A stretch of 64,000 bases of DNA from Symsagittifera roscoffensis (Eukaryota; Xenacoelomorpha; Acoela; Convolutidae), in NCBI RefSeq assembly GCF_963678635.1, contig NC_087065.1:69196956-69260955 (forward strand). The letters run 5' to 3'. Below, in pieces: positions 21,807 through 34,439 of this stretch; position 1 is the first letter of the stretch; every line of letters begins with the position of its first letter. The position numbers were made by a program, and so were the translations under genes. The notes under the pieces are model-generated. The model saw only the letters and a list, made by a program, of their open reading frames with translations. It was not told where the DNA came from and did not search any database.

Positions 21807-22126
21807 TTATGTATCGGGTGTTTCCGGCTGCGGCGGCTGTTCGGTCCACTCAACGCCGCGCGTGATCAAATACTTCTGAAATGTAGTTAAAAAATGATAT
21901 TAAATGGATTTTTAAATGTTTGCAGAAAATGTTGCACCTGAGTTCAAAGTCTCCAAATTTTAGCATCTTGGCGTTCTCCATGACGTCTTCCACGTGATAA
22001 GTTTCTTCCGGATATGCTTTTTGATACACTTCAGTGACAGGGATGAGTTTGTCAGGCTGATTTGACGCTCGTTTCATCACGAAGATGTCGCATAATGGGT
22101 ACCGTAAGCATGCTTTTCCACCAATT
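21807..22126 (-). CDS. LicD-like transferase, last two exons
   Basis: The exon 22126-21938 follows an ATTTTTCAG acceptor and encodes IGGKACLRYPLCDIFVMKR onward to FGDFELR, ending at an AG|GTGCAA donor. After a 62-bp intron ending TACATTTCAG, the exon 21875-21807 encodes KYLITRGVEWTEQPP, ending DT and stop. The pattern YP..DIF..., then a short C-terminal YL..RG.EW motif, matches the end of LicD-family phosphotransferases (the fold shared with fukutin-related protein). Oddly, GT-AG splicing puts the last exon out of the LicD-like frame and gives an early TGA. A one-base shift would be needed, so this may be a non-canonical border, an error or a lesion. Confidence 0.7.
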
Positions 22127-22893
22127 CTGAAAAATTAACAACTTGGGACAGCTGAGCAAAAAAATTAACTGCCAAGGAAGATTTTGACCCGTAAACATGG
22201 TGATTAGGAAATTAGACGACAATCAAGTACGACGAAATTTAAAAAAAAATGGAACTTAGGCGATAACTTTTTGGTACAAAACTGACGTGCTTGTTTATGA
22301 TGAAGTCGGTTTCAAAGCAGTAAGTAGGCAGATACTATGTTAACCCATCAGAATTGAGACAAGAAAGCAAACGTACAAAATTATTAATCAATAATTATTT
22401 ATTGCGAAAGTATGCTTTCTCAAATCGATTCTAGTTGGATAATATATTATTTGTCTACTACTGACGAGCAGGCCCTGAATTTTGAATAAGTGAAAAAACC
22501 ATTATAATTAAATATATAGTTCCTTAAAACCATAGACTTAGTTGAAAAAAAGTTAATTAAAACTCACGTTCTTACAAAAATTTGCAGCATTAACGGCAAA
22601 AAAAATCAATTTCGACAAATTTTCTATTAAAAAATGTAGCGAGTGAGAGAAAACCCGAGATTTTCAAATTTCGTTTCGAGATTTCAAATTTTCAGTTTTG
22701 ATATTTACAGCAACTAATCGACTGCTCCACCATGAGATCACAGGCCTTGAAGATGTCAATGATGGCTTATGATTCGAAATACTGTCGGTTTTCTGAAGAA
22801 TTTCAACAGAAACAGTTAAACCGCTAAATTGAGAAAACCTCTTCAGTTTTTATGAGAGAAATAGAAATATTCAGTTAATCTATCCTTTGTCTA

Positions 22894-23119
22894 AAGGATT
22901 TACTTAACAATCATACCCCCTCCCCCCCCCCCCCCGCTCTCTCAAGAAAAAGAGGGGAGAGATTGTTAAGTAGATTACTTGCACCGAATTTTCGACCAAT
23001 CAGAATGCAGCAAAACTCGAATTTACACACAACGCTCTAGTGCGAATTTACTGTTTTTATTTACAGGGGTGGAGATTCTTTAGTAGAGACAATAGGGTGG
23101 GATTGTTAAGTAGATCCTG
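22894..23119. mobile_element. 226-bp MITE inside each array unit
   Basis: The ends are inverted: MAGGATTTACTTAACAATC on the left (C or A at the first base in different units) and GATTGTTAAGTAGATCCTG on the right. TCTA sits on both sides (22890-22893 and 23120-23123) as a likely 4-bp target duplication. A second inner copy of GAGATTGTTAAGTAGATT and a long C-run lie within. The same element recurs in all six units, and a diverged single copy lies at about 37915-38114. Confidence 0.8.
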
Positions 23120-23379
23120 TCTAAATAAACTAGCTGTAGTGTTTGCTTTCATGATTGTTTCGAAATCTAGGCTATTAACTAAGTTGTTTTCCAGGTAAAA
23201 TTTTGGACCATCCACACAATTTACAGGAGAACGTCAATCAAACTGAGGTTCAAAAAGTTCAAATTCGATTAAATATAACGGAAAATTGATGGTCGCAGAA
23301 AACTACACCGGATCGTCGCCAACTAAAATATGCCAAAAAGAAAAACAATTCCTGATCATGAGGGGCGGCACAAGGTGCA

Positions 23380-24038
23380 TTTTTATCGCTAGTGTGAAAA
23401 CTTATTTAAAAAAATTTTGTCTCATCAAGCATAGAGGTTGCACACAAGGAACAAGTTAGCAGCATTATGCGTTTTAATCAATGTGTCATAAAGCTTTACG
23501 ACATCCTATTAATTTAACACAAAATTTTGTCAGAAAAAGGAGTCCAGCACTCGCCGATGCGGACCCAAATTACACAAAAAATAATACTCCGACAAAAAAA
23601 TGAATATTATCGAGACTGACCCAACCAAAAAAATGAAGGCAAATTACAATGAAGTTTTACAAACAAAAAACAGAAATAAAAAGCTTTTTACGAGAATAAA
23701 GAGCTCTCTAAATTTTTATCGCTAGATGTGAAAAACTTATTTAAATAAATTTTGTCTCATCAAACAGAGGTTGCACACAAGGAACAAGTTAGCAGCATTA
23801 TGCGTTTTAATCAATATGCCATAAAGCTTTACGACATCCTATTAATTTTACACAAAATTTTGTCAGAAAAAGGAGTCCAGCACTCGCCGATGCGGACCCA
23901 AATTACACAAAAAATAATACTCCGACAAAAAATGAATATTATCGAGACTGACCCAACCAAAAAAATGAAGGCAAATTACAATGAAGTTTTACAAACAAAA
24001 AACAGAAATAAAAAGCTTTTTACGAGAATAAAGAGCTC
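23380..24038 (+). repeat. ~330-bp subrepeat pair within array unit 1
   Basis: Two direct copies (about 23380-23708 and 23715-24038), each starting TTTTTATCGCTAG and running to GAATAAAGAGCTCT. Only the second has the uninterrupted frame. The fifth array unit (near 29725, 30060 and 30391) has three copies, showing that the subrepeat number itself changes, probably by unequal exchange. Confidence 0.9.
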
Positions 24039-24156
24039 TAAAATTGGGATCAAACTACTTCCTATAAATCGCGAAACGCCAAAAAAAATTGAAAAGAAAA
24101 AATTATGGACCAATATGCCAAAAAAAAATCCGTTAAAAAACTGCCATCTACAATAG
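23800..24156 (+). CDS. Recurrent array ORF, ~118 aa basic protein (representative of six)
   Basis: Starting at the first ATG (MRFNQYAIKLYDILLILHKI) the frame encodes about 118 residues, very rich in Lys, Asn, Ile and Gln, with no recognised domain or signal peptide. Equivalent frames with upstream extension lie at 25340-25723, 26924-27157 (cut short by one extra A in a run near 27139), 28512-28916, 30099-30404 and 30431-30835. The frame opens on the strand opposite to the host gene. A run of A-rich codons makes chance openness plausible. It may be a decayed fragment of a transposon protein. I would not claim it is translated. Confidence 0.25.
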   Translation: MRFNQYAIKLYDILLILHKILSEKGVQHSPMRTQITQKIILRQKMNIIETDPTKKMKANYNEVLQTKNRNKKLFTRIKSSKIGIKLLPINRETPKKIEKKKLWTNMPKKNPLKNCHLQ

Positions 24157-27100
24157 TGGACCTTAAGCGCAAATTCAAAATTTTTTACTCTCTAAAACGC
24201 CTGTTTTCAATATCCAAATTGGATAACATTTCTTATAAAATTTTGCATAGACAAAGAAGCAAATGATCAGAGATAACCTCTATGAATATATCAATATTTG
24301 CTTTCAATGACTTGCCAATGTAATCCGGGTCTGAAAATCCCAGATTTCCTCATATACTCTGATTCGAAATACTGTCGGTTTTCTGAAGAATTTCAACAGA
24401 AACAGTTAAACCGCTAAATTGAGAAAACCTCTTCAGTTTTTATGAGAGAAATAGAAATATTCAGTTAATCTATCCTTTGTCTACAGGATTTACTTAACAA
24501 TCAACCCCCCTCCCCCCCCCCCCCGCTCTCTCAAGAAAAAGAGGGGAGAGATTGTTAAGTAGATTACTTGCACCGAAATTTCGACCAATCAGAATGCAGC
24601 AAAACTCGAATTTACACACAACGCTCTAGTGCGAATTTACTGTTTTTATTTACAGGGGTGGAGATTCTTTAGTAGAGACAATAGGGTGGGATTGTTAAGT
24701 AGATCCTGTCTAAATAAACTAGCTGTAGTGTTTGCTTTCATGATTGTTTCGAAATCTAGGCTATTAACTAAGTTGTTTTCCAGGTAAAATTTCGGACCAT
24801 CCACACAATTTACAGGAGAACGTCAATCAAACTGAGGTTCAAAAAGTTCAAATTCGATTAAATATAACGGAAAATTGATGGTCGTAGAAAACTACACCGG
24901 ATCGTCGCCAACTAAAATATGCCAAAAAAAAAACAATTCCTGATCATGAGGGGCGGCACAAGGTGCATTTTTATCGCTAGTGTGAAAACTTATTTTAAAA
25001 AATTTTGTCTCATCAAGCATAGAGGTTGCACACAAGGAACAAGTTAGCAGCATTATGCGTTTTAATCAATGTGTCATAAAGCTTTACGACATCCTATTAA
25101 TTTAACACAAAATTTTGTCAGAAAAAGGAGTCCAGCACTCGCCGATGCGGACCCAAATTACACAAAAAATAATACTCCGACAAAAAAATGAATATTATCG
25201 AGACTGACCCAACCAAAAAAATGAAGGCAAATTACAATGAAGTTTTACAAACAAAAAACAGAAATAAAAAGCTTTTTACGAGAATAAAGAGCTCTCTAAA
25301 TTTTTATCGCTAGATGTGAAAAACTTATTTAAATAAATTTTGTCTCATCAAACAGAGGTTGCACACAAGGAACAAGTTAGCAGCATTATGCGTTTTAATC
25401 AATATGCCATAAAGCTTTACGACATCCTATTAATTTTACACAAAATTTTGTCAGAAAAAGGAGTCCAGCACTCGCCGATGCGGACCCAAATTACACAAAA
25501 AATAATACTCCGACAAAAAATGAATATTATCGAGACTGACCCAACCAAAAAAATGAAGGCAAATTACAATGAAGTTTTACAAACAAAAAACAGAAATAAA
25601 AAGCTTTTTACGAGAATAAAGAGCTCTAAAATTGGGATCAAACTACTTCCTATAAATCGCGAAACGCCAAAAAAAATTGAAAAGAAAAAATTATGGACCA
25701 ATATGCCAAAAAAAATCCGTTAAAAAACTGCCATCTACAATAGTTGACCTTAAGCGCAAATTCAAAATTTTTTACTCTCTAAAACGCCTGTTTTCAATAT
25801 CCAAATTGGATAACATTTCTTATAAAATTTTGCATAGACAAAGAAGCAAATGATCAGAGATAACCTCTATGAATATATCAATATTTGCTTTCAATGACTT
25901 GCCAATATAATCCGGGTCTGAAAATCCCAGATTTCCTCATATACTCTGATTCGAAATACTGTCGGTTTTCTGAAGAATTTCAACAGAAACAGTTAAACCG
26001 CTAAATTGAGAAAACCTCTTCAGTTTTTATGAGAGAAATAGAAATATTCAGTTAATCTATCCTTTGTCTAAAGGATTTACTTAACAATCAACCCCCCTCC
26101 CCCCCCCCCCGCTCTCTCAAGAAAAAGAGGGGAGAGATTGTTAAGTAGATTACTTGCACCGAATTTTCGACCAATCAGAATGCAGCAAAACTCGAATTTA
26201 CACACAACGCTCTAGTGCGAATTTACTGTTTTTATTTACAGGGGTGGAGATTCTTTAGTAGAGACAATAGGGTGGGATTGTTAAGTAGATCCTGTCTAAA
26301 TAAACTAGCTGTAGTGTTTGCTTTCATGATTGTTTCGAAATCTAGGCTATTAACTAAGTTGTTTTCCAGGTAAAATTTTGGACCATCCACACAATTTACA
26401 GGAGAACGTCAATCAAACTGAGGTTCAAAAAGTTCAAATTCGATTAAATATAACGGAAAATTGATGGTCGCAGAAAACTACACCGGATCGTCGCCAACTA
26501 AAATATGCCAAAAAAAACAATTCCTGATCATGAGGGGCGGCACAAGGTGCATTTTTATCGCTAGTGTGAAAACTTATTTTAAAAAATTTTGTCTCATCAA
26601 GCATAGAGGTTGCACACAAGGAACAAGTTAGCAGCATTATGCGTTTTAATCAATGTGTCATAAAGCTTTACGACATCCTATTAATTTAACACAAAATTTT
26701 GTCAGAAAAAGGAGTCCAGCACTCGCCGATGCGGACCCAAATTACACAAAAAATAATACTCCGACAAAAAAATGAATATTATCGAGACTGACCCAACCAA
26801 AAAAATGAAGGCAAATTACAATGAAGTTTTACAAACAAAAAACAGAAATAAAAAGCTTTTTACGAGAATAAAGAGCTCTCTAAATTTTTATCGCTAGATG
26901 TGAAAAACTTATTTAAATAAATTTTGTCTCATCAAACAGAGGTTGCACACAAGGAACAAGTTAGCAGCATTATGCGTTTTAATCAATATGCCATAAAGCT
27001 TTACGACATCCTATTAATTTTACACAAAATTTTGTCAGAAAAAGGAGTCCAGCACTCGCCGATGCGGACCCAAATTACACAAAAAATAATACTCCGACAA

Positions 27101-30100
27101 AAAATGAATATTATCGAGACTGACCCAACCAAAAAAAATGAAGGCAAATTACAATGAAGTTTTACAAACAAAAAACAGAAATAAAAAGCTTTTTACGAGA
27201 ATAAAGAGCTCTAAAATTGGGATCAAACTACTTCCTATAAATCGCGAAACGCCAAAAAAAATTGAAAAGAAAAAATTATGGACCAATATGCCAAAAAAAA
27301 TCCGTTAAAAAACTGCCATCTACAATAGTGGACCTTAAGCGCAAATTCAAAATTTTTTACTCTCTAAAACGCCTGTTTTCAATATCCAAATTGGATAACA
27401 TTTCTTATAAAATTTTGCATAGACAAAGAAGCAAATGATCAGAGATAACCTCTATGAATATATCAATATTTGCTTTCAATGACTTGCCAATGTAATCCGG
27501 GTCTGAAAATCCCAGATTTCCTCATATACTCTGATTCGAAATACTGTCGGTTTTCTGAAGAATTTCAACAGAAACAGTTAAACCGCTAAATTGAGAAAAC
27601 CTCTTCAGTTTTTATGAGAGAAATAGAAATATTCAGTTAATCTATCCTTTGTCTAAAGGATTTACTTAACAATCAACCCCCCTCCCCCCCCCCCCGCTCT
27701 CTCAAGAAAAAGAGGGGAGAGATTGTTAAGTAGATTACTTGCACCGAATTTTCGACCAATCAGAATGCAGCAAAACTCGAATTTACACACAACGCTCTAG
27801 TGCGAATTTACTGTTTTTATTTACAGAGGTGGAGATTCTTTAGTAGAGACAATAGGGTGGGATTGTTAAGTAGATCCTGTCTAAATAAACTAGCTGTAGT
27901 GTTTGCTTTCATGATTGTTTCGAAATCTAGGCTATTAACTAAGTTGTTTTCCAGGTAAAATTTTGGACCATCCACACAATTTACAGGAGAACGTCAATCA
28001 AACTGAGGTTCAAAAAGTTCAAATTCGATTAAATATAACGGAAAATTGATGGTCGCAGAAAACTACACCGGATCGTCGCCAACTAAAATATGCCAAAAAG
28101 AAAAACAATTCCTGATCATGAGGGGCGGCACAAGGTGCATTTTTATCGCTAGTGTGAAAACTTATTTAAAAAAATTTTGTCTCATCAAGCATAGAGGTTG
28201 CACACAAGGAACAAGTTAGCAGCATTATGCGTTTTAATCAATGTGTCATAAAGCTTTACGACATCCTATTAATTTAACACAAAATTTTGTCAGAAAAAGG
28301 AGTCCAGCACTCGCCGATGCGGACCCAAATTACACAAAAAATAATACTCCGACAAAAAAATGAATATTATCGAGACTGACCCAACCAAAAAAATGAAGGC
28401 AAATTACAATGAGGTTTTACAAACAAAAAACAGAAATAAAAAGCTTTTTACGAGAATAAAGAGCTCTCTAAATTTTTATCGCTAGATGTGAAAAACTTAT
28501 TTAAATAAATTTTGTCTCATCAAACAGAGGTTGCACACAAGGAACAAGTTAGCAGCATTATGCGTTTTAATCAATATGCCATAAAGCTTTACGACATCCT
28601 ATTAATTTTACACAAAATTTTGTCAGAAAAAGGAGTCCAGCACTCGCCAATGCGGACCCAAATTACACAAAAAATAATACTCCGACAAAAAATGAATATT
28701 ATCGAGACTGACCCAACCAAAAAAATGAAGGCAAATTACAATGAAGTTTTACAAACAAAAAACAGAAATAAAAAGCTTTTTACGAGAATAAAGAGCTCTA
28801 AAATTGGGATCAAACTACTTCCTATAAATCGCGAAACGCCAAAAAAAATTGAAAAGAAAAAATTATGGACCAATATGCCAAAAAAAAATCCGTTAAAAAA
28901 CTGCCATCTACAATAGTGGACCTTAAGCGCAAATTCAAAATTTTTTACTCTCTAAAACGCCTGTTTTCAATATCCAAATTGGATAACATTTCTTATAAAA
29001 TTTTGCATAGACAAAGAAGCAAATGATCAGAGATAACCTCTATGAATATATCAATATTTGCTTTCAATGACTTGCCAATGTAATCCGGGTCTGAAAATCC
29101 CAGATTTCCTCATATACTCTGATTCGAAATACTGTCGGTTTTCTGAAGAATTTCAACAGAAACAGTTAAACCGCTAAATTGAGAAAACCTCTTCAGTTTT
29201 TATGAGAGAAATAGAAATATTCAGTTAATCTATCCTTTGTCTAAAGGATTTACTTAACAATCAACCCCCCTCCCCCCCCCCCGCTCTCTCAAGAAAAAGA
29301 GGGGAGAGATTGTTAAGTAGATTACTTGCACCGAATTTTCGACCAATCAGAATGCAGCAAAACTCGAATTTACACACAACGCTCTAGTGCGAATTTACTG
29401 TTTTTATTTACAGGGGTGGAGATTCTTTAGTAGAGACAATAGGGTGGGATTGTTAAGTAGATCCTGTCTAAATAAACTAGCTGTAGTGTTTGCTTTCATG
29501 ATTGTTTCGAAATCTAGGCTATTAACTAAGTTGTTTTCCAGGTAAAATTTCGGACCATCCACACAATTTACAGGAGAACGTCAATCAAACTGAGGTTCAA
29601 AAAGTTCAAATTCGATTAAATATAACGGAAAATTGATGGTCGCAGAAAACTACACCGGATCGTCGCCAACTAAAATATGCCAAAAAAAAAAACAATTCCT
29701 GATCATGAGGGGCGGCACAAGGTGCATTTTTATCGCTAGTGTGAAAACTTATTTAAAAAAATTTTGTCTCATCAAGCATAGAGGTTGCACACAAGGAACA
29801 AGTTAGCAGCATTATGCGTTTTAATCAATGTGTCATAAAGCTTTACGACATCCTATTAATTTAACACAAAATTTTGTCAGAAAAAGGAGTCCAGCACTCG
29901 CCGATGCGGACCCAAATTACACAAAAAATAATACTCCGACAAAAAAATGAATATTATCGAGACTGACCCAACCAAAAAAATGAAGGCAAATTACAATGAA
30001 GTTTTACAAACAAAAAACAGAAATAAAAAGCTTTTTACGAGAATAAAGAGCTCTCTAAATTTTTATCGCTAGATGTGAAAAACTTATTTAAATAAATTTT

Positions 30101-31639
30101 GTCTCATCAAACAGAGGTTGCACACAAGGAACAAGTTAGCAGCATTATGCGTTTTAATCAATATGCCATAAAGCTTTACGACATCCTATTAATTTTACAC
30201 AAAATTTTGTCAGAAAAAGGAGTCCAGCACTCGCCGATGCGGACCCAAATTACACAAAAAATAATACTCCGACAAAAAATGAATATTATCGAGACTGACC
30301 CAACCAAAAAAATGAAGGCAAATTACAATGAAGTTTTACAAACAAAAAACAGAAATAAAAAGCTTTTTACGAGAATAAAGAGCTCTCTAAATTTTTATCG
30401 CTAGATGTGAAAAACTTATTTAAATAAATTTTGTCTCATCAAACAGAGGTTGCACACAAGGAACAAGTTAGCAGCATTATGCGTTTTAATCAATATGCCA
30501 TAAAGCTTTACGACATCCTATTAATTTTACACAAAATTTTGTCAGAAAAAGGAGTCCAGCACTCGCCGATGCGGACCCAAATTACACAAAAAATAATACT
30601 CCGACAAAAAATGAATATTATCGAGACTGACCCAACCAAAAAAATGAAGGCAAATTACAATGAAGTTTTACAAACAAAAAACAGAAATAAAAAGCTTTTT
30701 ACGAGAATAAAGAGCTCTAAAATTGGGATCAAACTACTTCCTATAAATCGCGAAACGCCAAAAAAAATTGAAAAGAAAAAATTATGGACCAATATGCCAA
30801 AAAAAAATCCGTTAAAAAACTGCCATCTACAATAGTGGACCTTAAGCGCAAATTCAAAATTTTTTACTCTCTAAAACGCCTGTTTTCAATATCCAAATTG
30901 GATAACATTTCTTATAAAATTTTGCATAGACAAAGAAGCAAATGATCAGAGATAACCTCTATGAATATATCAATATTTGCTTTCAATGACTTGCCAATGT
31001 AATCCGGGTCTGAAAATCCCAGATTTCCTCATATACTCTGATTCGAAATACTGTCGGTTTTCTGAAGAATTTCAACAGAAACAGTTAAACCGCTAAATTG
31101 AGAAAACCTCTTCAGTTTTTATGAGAGAAATAGAAATATTCAGTTAATCTATCCTTTGTCTACAGGATTTACTTAACAATCAACCCCCTCCCCCCCCCCC
31201 CGCTCTCTCAAGAAAAAGAGGGGAGAGATTGTTAAGTAGATTACTTGCACCGAATTTTCGACCAATCAGAATGCAGCAAAACTCGAAATTACACACAACG
31301 CTCTAGTGCGAATTTACTGTTTTTATTTACAGGGGTGGAGATTCTTTAGTAGAGACAATAGGGTGGGATTGTTAAGTAGATCCTGTCTAAATAAACTAGC
31401 TGTAGTGTTTGCTTTCATGATTGTTTCGAAATCTAGGCTATTAACTAAGTTGTTTTCCAGGTAAAACTTCGGACCATCCACACAATTTACAGGAGAACGT
31501 CAATCAAACTGAGGTTCAAAAAGTTCAAATTCGATTAAATATAACGGAAAATTGATGGTCGCAGAAAACTACACCGGATCGTCGCCAACTAAAATATGCC
31601 AAAAAAAAAACAATCCCAGATTTCCTCATATACTCTAAG

Positions 31640-33050
31640 TTTTTCACTTCGAGTGAAGAAGAAAGGAACAGCCGAGTTTAGTAAAGTTTTCACACTGATG
31701 GTATCCATTTTCTCGCTGAGAATGTTTCACGTCGCATGAACAACTTTTTTACTTTTTTATTCCGCTTACTCAAGAAAGATTTTACTACGTTGCAAAACTT
31801 AGTGCAGATGATGAAATCTGACATTTTCACACTCGGGTTATATTTGTAAGTCATTGAAACCAAATATTGATGATTTCAAAGATGGCAGATCTTTTAGTTA
31901 ACCTAAGATATTCTAGATACATTTCTTTTGGCTGTTATTGCTGAAGTTGTGATTTGATAGCCGATTCGTAGAAGCTTTATTAAAAATAATGGAGTTTTCG
32001 TCTAGTTTCATTGTTTTCGTCTAATTTTATTGTTTTCAAACTGGAGACTTTTTCGCCTACTTTACACTTTTTTCTTTCGTCTAATTTCGATTTCGTCCAA
32101 TTTCGTTTTTGCACATTCGAAGCAATAACAAAAAAGAAGAGTTTTTCAAGCATATCAGTTCAAGTCAAAGTCAAAATTTACTTACGTCCACACCGAAGAA
32201 GATTTAGTCCGATGAAAGATGTTGTATGCGTAATCTCCGTTACCCACTTCTATCAATCAAGATAAATAATAGTAGAAGTCAACAGGCAATTGATTTTGAT
32301 GCACGAAGTTTCGGCTCACATTATCATCATAAGTGATTCCACAAGCAACCTTTAAGCTCAGAGGGGGGGGGGGATGGGTGGTGAGTTTGCATTGCAGTAA
32401 AAAGTTTTTTTCGACAAGTTCCGAATTTCAAAATTGAAGAACTTTTCTCATATTATGGTAATTTTTTTTAAAGATCCACCCTCATAAAATAAACACTATG
32501 AATACCTAAACCAATTGGCTAAAGTGGAAGTTTGTTCAGTCCTTCTTAAAATTTAATCGAAAACTGACTCAATTGCCTGTTGATCGAATTTCAAACCTCG
32601 TCGTGCTACTATTATGTCGTGGTTGACGTCCAAATCTGCGAACAAAAAAAGAGCTGTTAAATTTCAAAATAAAAAGCACACAAAACGTATCAGTTTAGCG
32701 TAATTGATGCATAAGTTTATAATACCTGTTTTTATTAAACACGAATTCTGCGCAAACATGTCAAGCAAGACATTCGAAATTCAAATTAGCAACTGAACAA
32801 AACTTACGAAGCGGAAACAAGGCCCACAATCTTTGAGCAGACACTAGTTGAGCCGAAAAAAACTGATTTGATCCCCCTGAAACTGAGCATGTCAGCTGCA
32901 TAGTGATTCAACTGATTTTCTTAACCAGAAAAAAGTCTATATTCCAGCTTGATAACGATTGCTAATCGCAAGCGTAAAAATATTATATATCAAAAAACAA
33001 ACGAAATTATTTCCGTATTTTATAAACGATAGACCAAAAAACTAAATATC
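31640..33050. other. Intronic stretch of the LicD-like gene
   Basis: No recognised exon, although one LicD exon should exist between 22.1 and 33.3 kb. Contains TTTCGTCTAATTT-type short repeats near 32000-32105 and a G-run near 32363. Confidence 0.4.
32757..32965. repeat. Dispersed repeat family shared with 63.0-63.34 kb
   Basis: Blocks CAAGCAAGACATTYGAAATTC, GGAAACAAGGCC.ACAATCTTT and GAGCATGTCAGCTGCATA appear here and at 63000-63335 in the same order. A weak third match is at 50350-50395. No coding content. Possibly the body of a SINE or a non-autonomous DNA element. Confidence 0.65.
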
Positions 33051-33057
33051 TGCTCAA

Positions 33058-33200
33058 GGCCGGGCTTAGGGTTTTTCGTGTTTCTTTTTTCTAGTTCGAC
33101 CAAGTTATTTTTTAGTTTGACCAAACTGATTTTCCTCACTATTAAAACTCTACTTTGCAAAATTTTTCCGCGTCACAAAAACATCTTTGAATTTTTCCAA
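33058..33200. repeat. Possible decayed hAT-MITE fragment
   Basis: Weak resemblance to the left end of the hAT-type MITE at 49882: GGGCTTAGGGTTTTTC near the start, then GACCAA.TGATTTT and a CCGCG.CA block in the same order. Confidence 0.3.
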
Positions 33201-33330
33201 AGAAAATTCCCAAAATTTTTGTTTTCAATTTGTTTGGCAGGAATTATGCACGAGAACTAAAAAAAACTAGTCAATAGCCAAATTGCATTTATTAATGAGA
33301 AACAAATATTGAACTGAATGTATTTTTTAC

Positions 33331-33481
33331 CCATGGCAACGGATCCCATTAGCAGATCGAGTTGTTCCTCCAAGATACACAAATCCATGTCGTCATCCCA
33401 GGGAATCATGCCGCAGTGCCTGACAGCACCTAGAGTAGTACCACTACTGGTCCAGTAGTACAAGCCGTGCTTGAGGAACAC
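33331..33481 (-). CDS. LicD-like transferase, catalytic exon
   Basis: An exon of 151 bp between a GATTGCAG acceptor and a GTAAAA donor. It encodes VFLKHGLYYWTSSGTTLG followed by AVRHCGMIPWDDDMDLCI. The GTTLGAVRH and PWDDDMD blocks are the hallmark metal- and nucleotide-binding motifs of LicD-type nucleotidyl/phosphotransferases, which act on glycans or phosphocholine-type acceptors, usually in the secretory pathway. The splice phase with the upstream exon (36873-37109) is in register. The phase with the next visible exon at 22126 is not, so at least one further exon should lie in the roughly 11-kb intron. Confidence 0.9.
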
Positions 33482-34439
33482 CTGCAATCAGAATGACAAG
33501 CATCAATTAGCCGATGCATCGCATTGCCGAAAATGCGAAAATATTGTTTTTAGTCATTTAAGATTAAGTTATATTCTATAGAACTAATTTGGGTAATCAG
33601 ATAACTAGCGCCTCAATCTAGAGGACAATTCAGAATCTCATTCGTTTCAGTTCGCAAATTTTTGCCCGAAAATGCCCGAGTCGAATGCCCGAAAACTCTG
33701 TCGGCAAAAAGTTTCAAGTTTTTTCGCTATGTCCGCATAACTGGCTCTCTGATTGGCTGTCTTTGTTGACAAATGCGTGGAACAAAAATAGCCGGTTACT
33801 GTATAAGTAGCACATAGTTCGTTTTTTCTGCGCGGCGTAATAAGAAACTTTGAACGAAACGGAAGACATATTCGATATCCATAGTAAATAGGCTAATTGG
33901 CAAACAATTTTTGAAGAAAAATGACTACAAAAACGAAAAAATATATATGTTATAAAATTTCCAACAAACTAATTAATTTTTATTTAGCAGAAATTTTTTA
34001 AATTTTGAAGTTTTTGATTCCCAATTTGGCGCTAAAAACTCCAAAAACTAAACTTACTCGAGTACAACTAAATTTCAAGGCTTCAATTCAGCATAATAAG
34101 CTTTTGTAACCCTGCTTAGCCTCGTCTGGTTTACACCCAAAAGTCAAAGCAGACGGCTGCAAAAACAGAGTCTGACTACATCTATATGAAAGTTGATCTC
34201 TATTTTTAGCAAACTGTTCAATCATGTCTAGGCTAAGACATTGCGAATGCGATAATTCTCAAGAAGTAGTTGGTAAAAGCTGAAGAAGTTAGTTATGATG
34301 GAAAGATTGAAAAAGTTTTCTAGGGCACAGAAATTAAATTTCTCTCACTGGTCATTAAAATAAGCCCCAAAAGGAGGGGAGGGACTGAGCAGTATAGCCC
34401 ATGTGCAAAATGAACTTTTAACCGAGGCTAATCAGCTGA

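Larger units (their letters stand above)
22771..31636. repeat. Intronic tandem array: five full and one partial ~1.59-kb repeat
   Basis: Each unit starts GATTCGAAATACTGTCGG and ends TTTCCTCATATACTCT. Starts are at 22771, 24361, 25948, 27533, 29121 and 31040. The first four units are 1585-1590 bp. The fifth is about 1919 bp because an internal 330-bp subrepeat is present three times instead of twice. The sixth lacks the middle and ends with the same terminal bases at 31636. Units are nearly identical, differing mainly in poly-C and poly-A lengths and rare substitutions. The array lies wholly inside an intron of the LicD-like gene. Each unit contains a small inverted-repeat transposon and an open frame. 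Confidence 0.97.

Noticed and set aside
26434-26637. Minus-strand frame MLLTCSLCATSM... in the array
   Set aside because: It opens in only one unit because of an A-run length difference; the same region is closed in the other units.
22771-31636. CRISPR-like array
   Set aside because: The repeats are 1.59 kb and contiguous, without short repeats and unique spacers, and lie in an animal intron.
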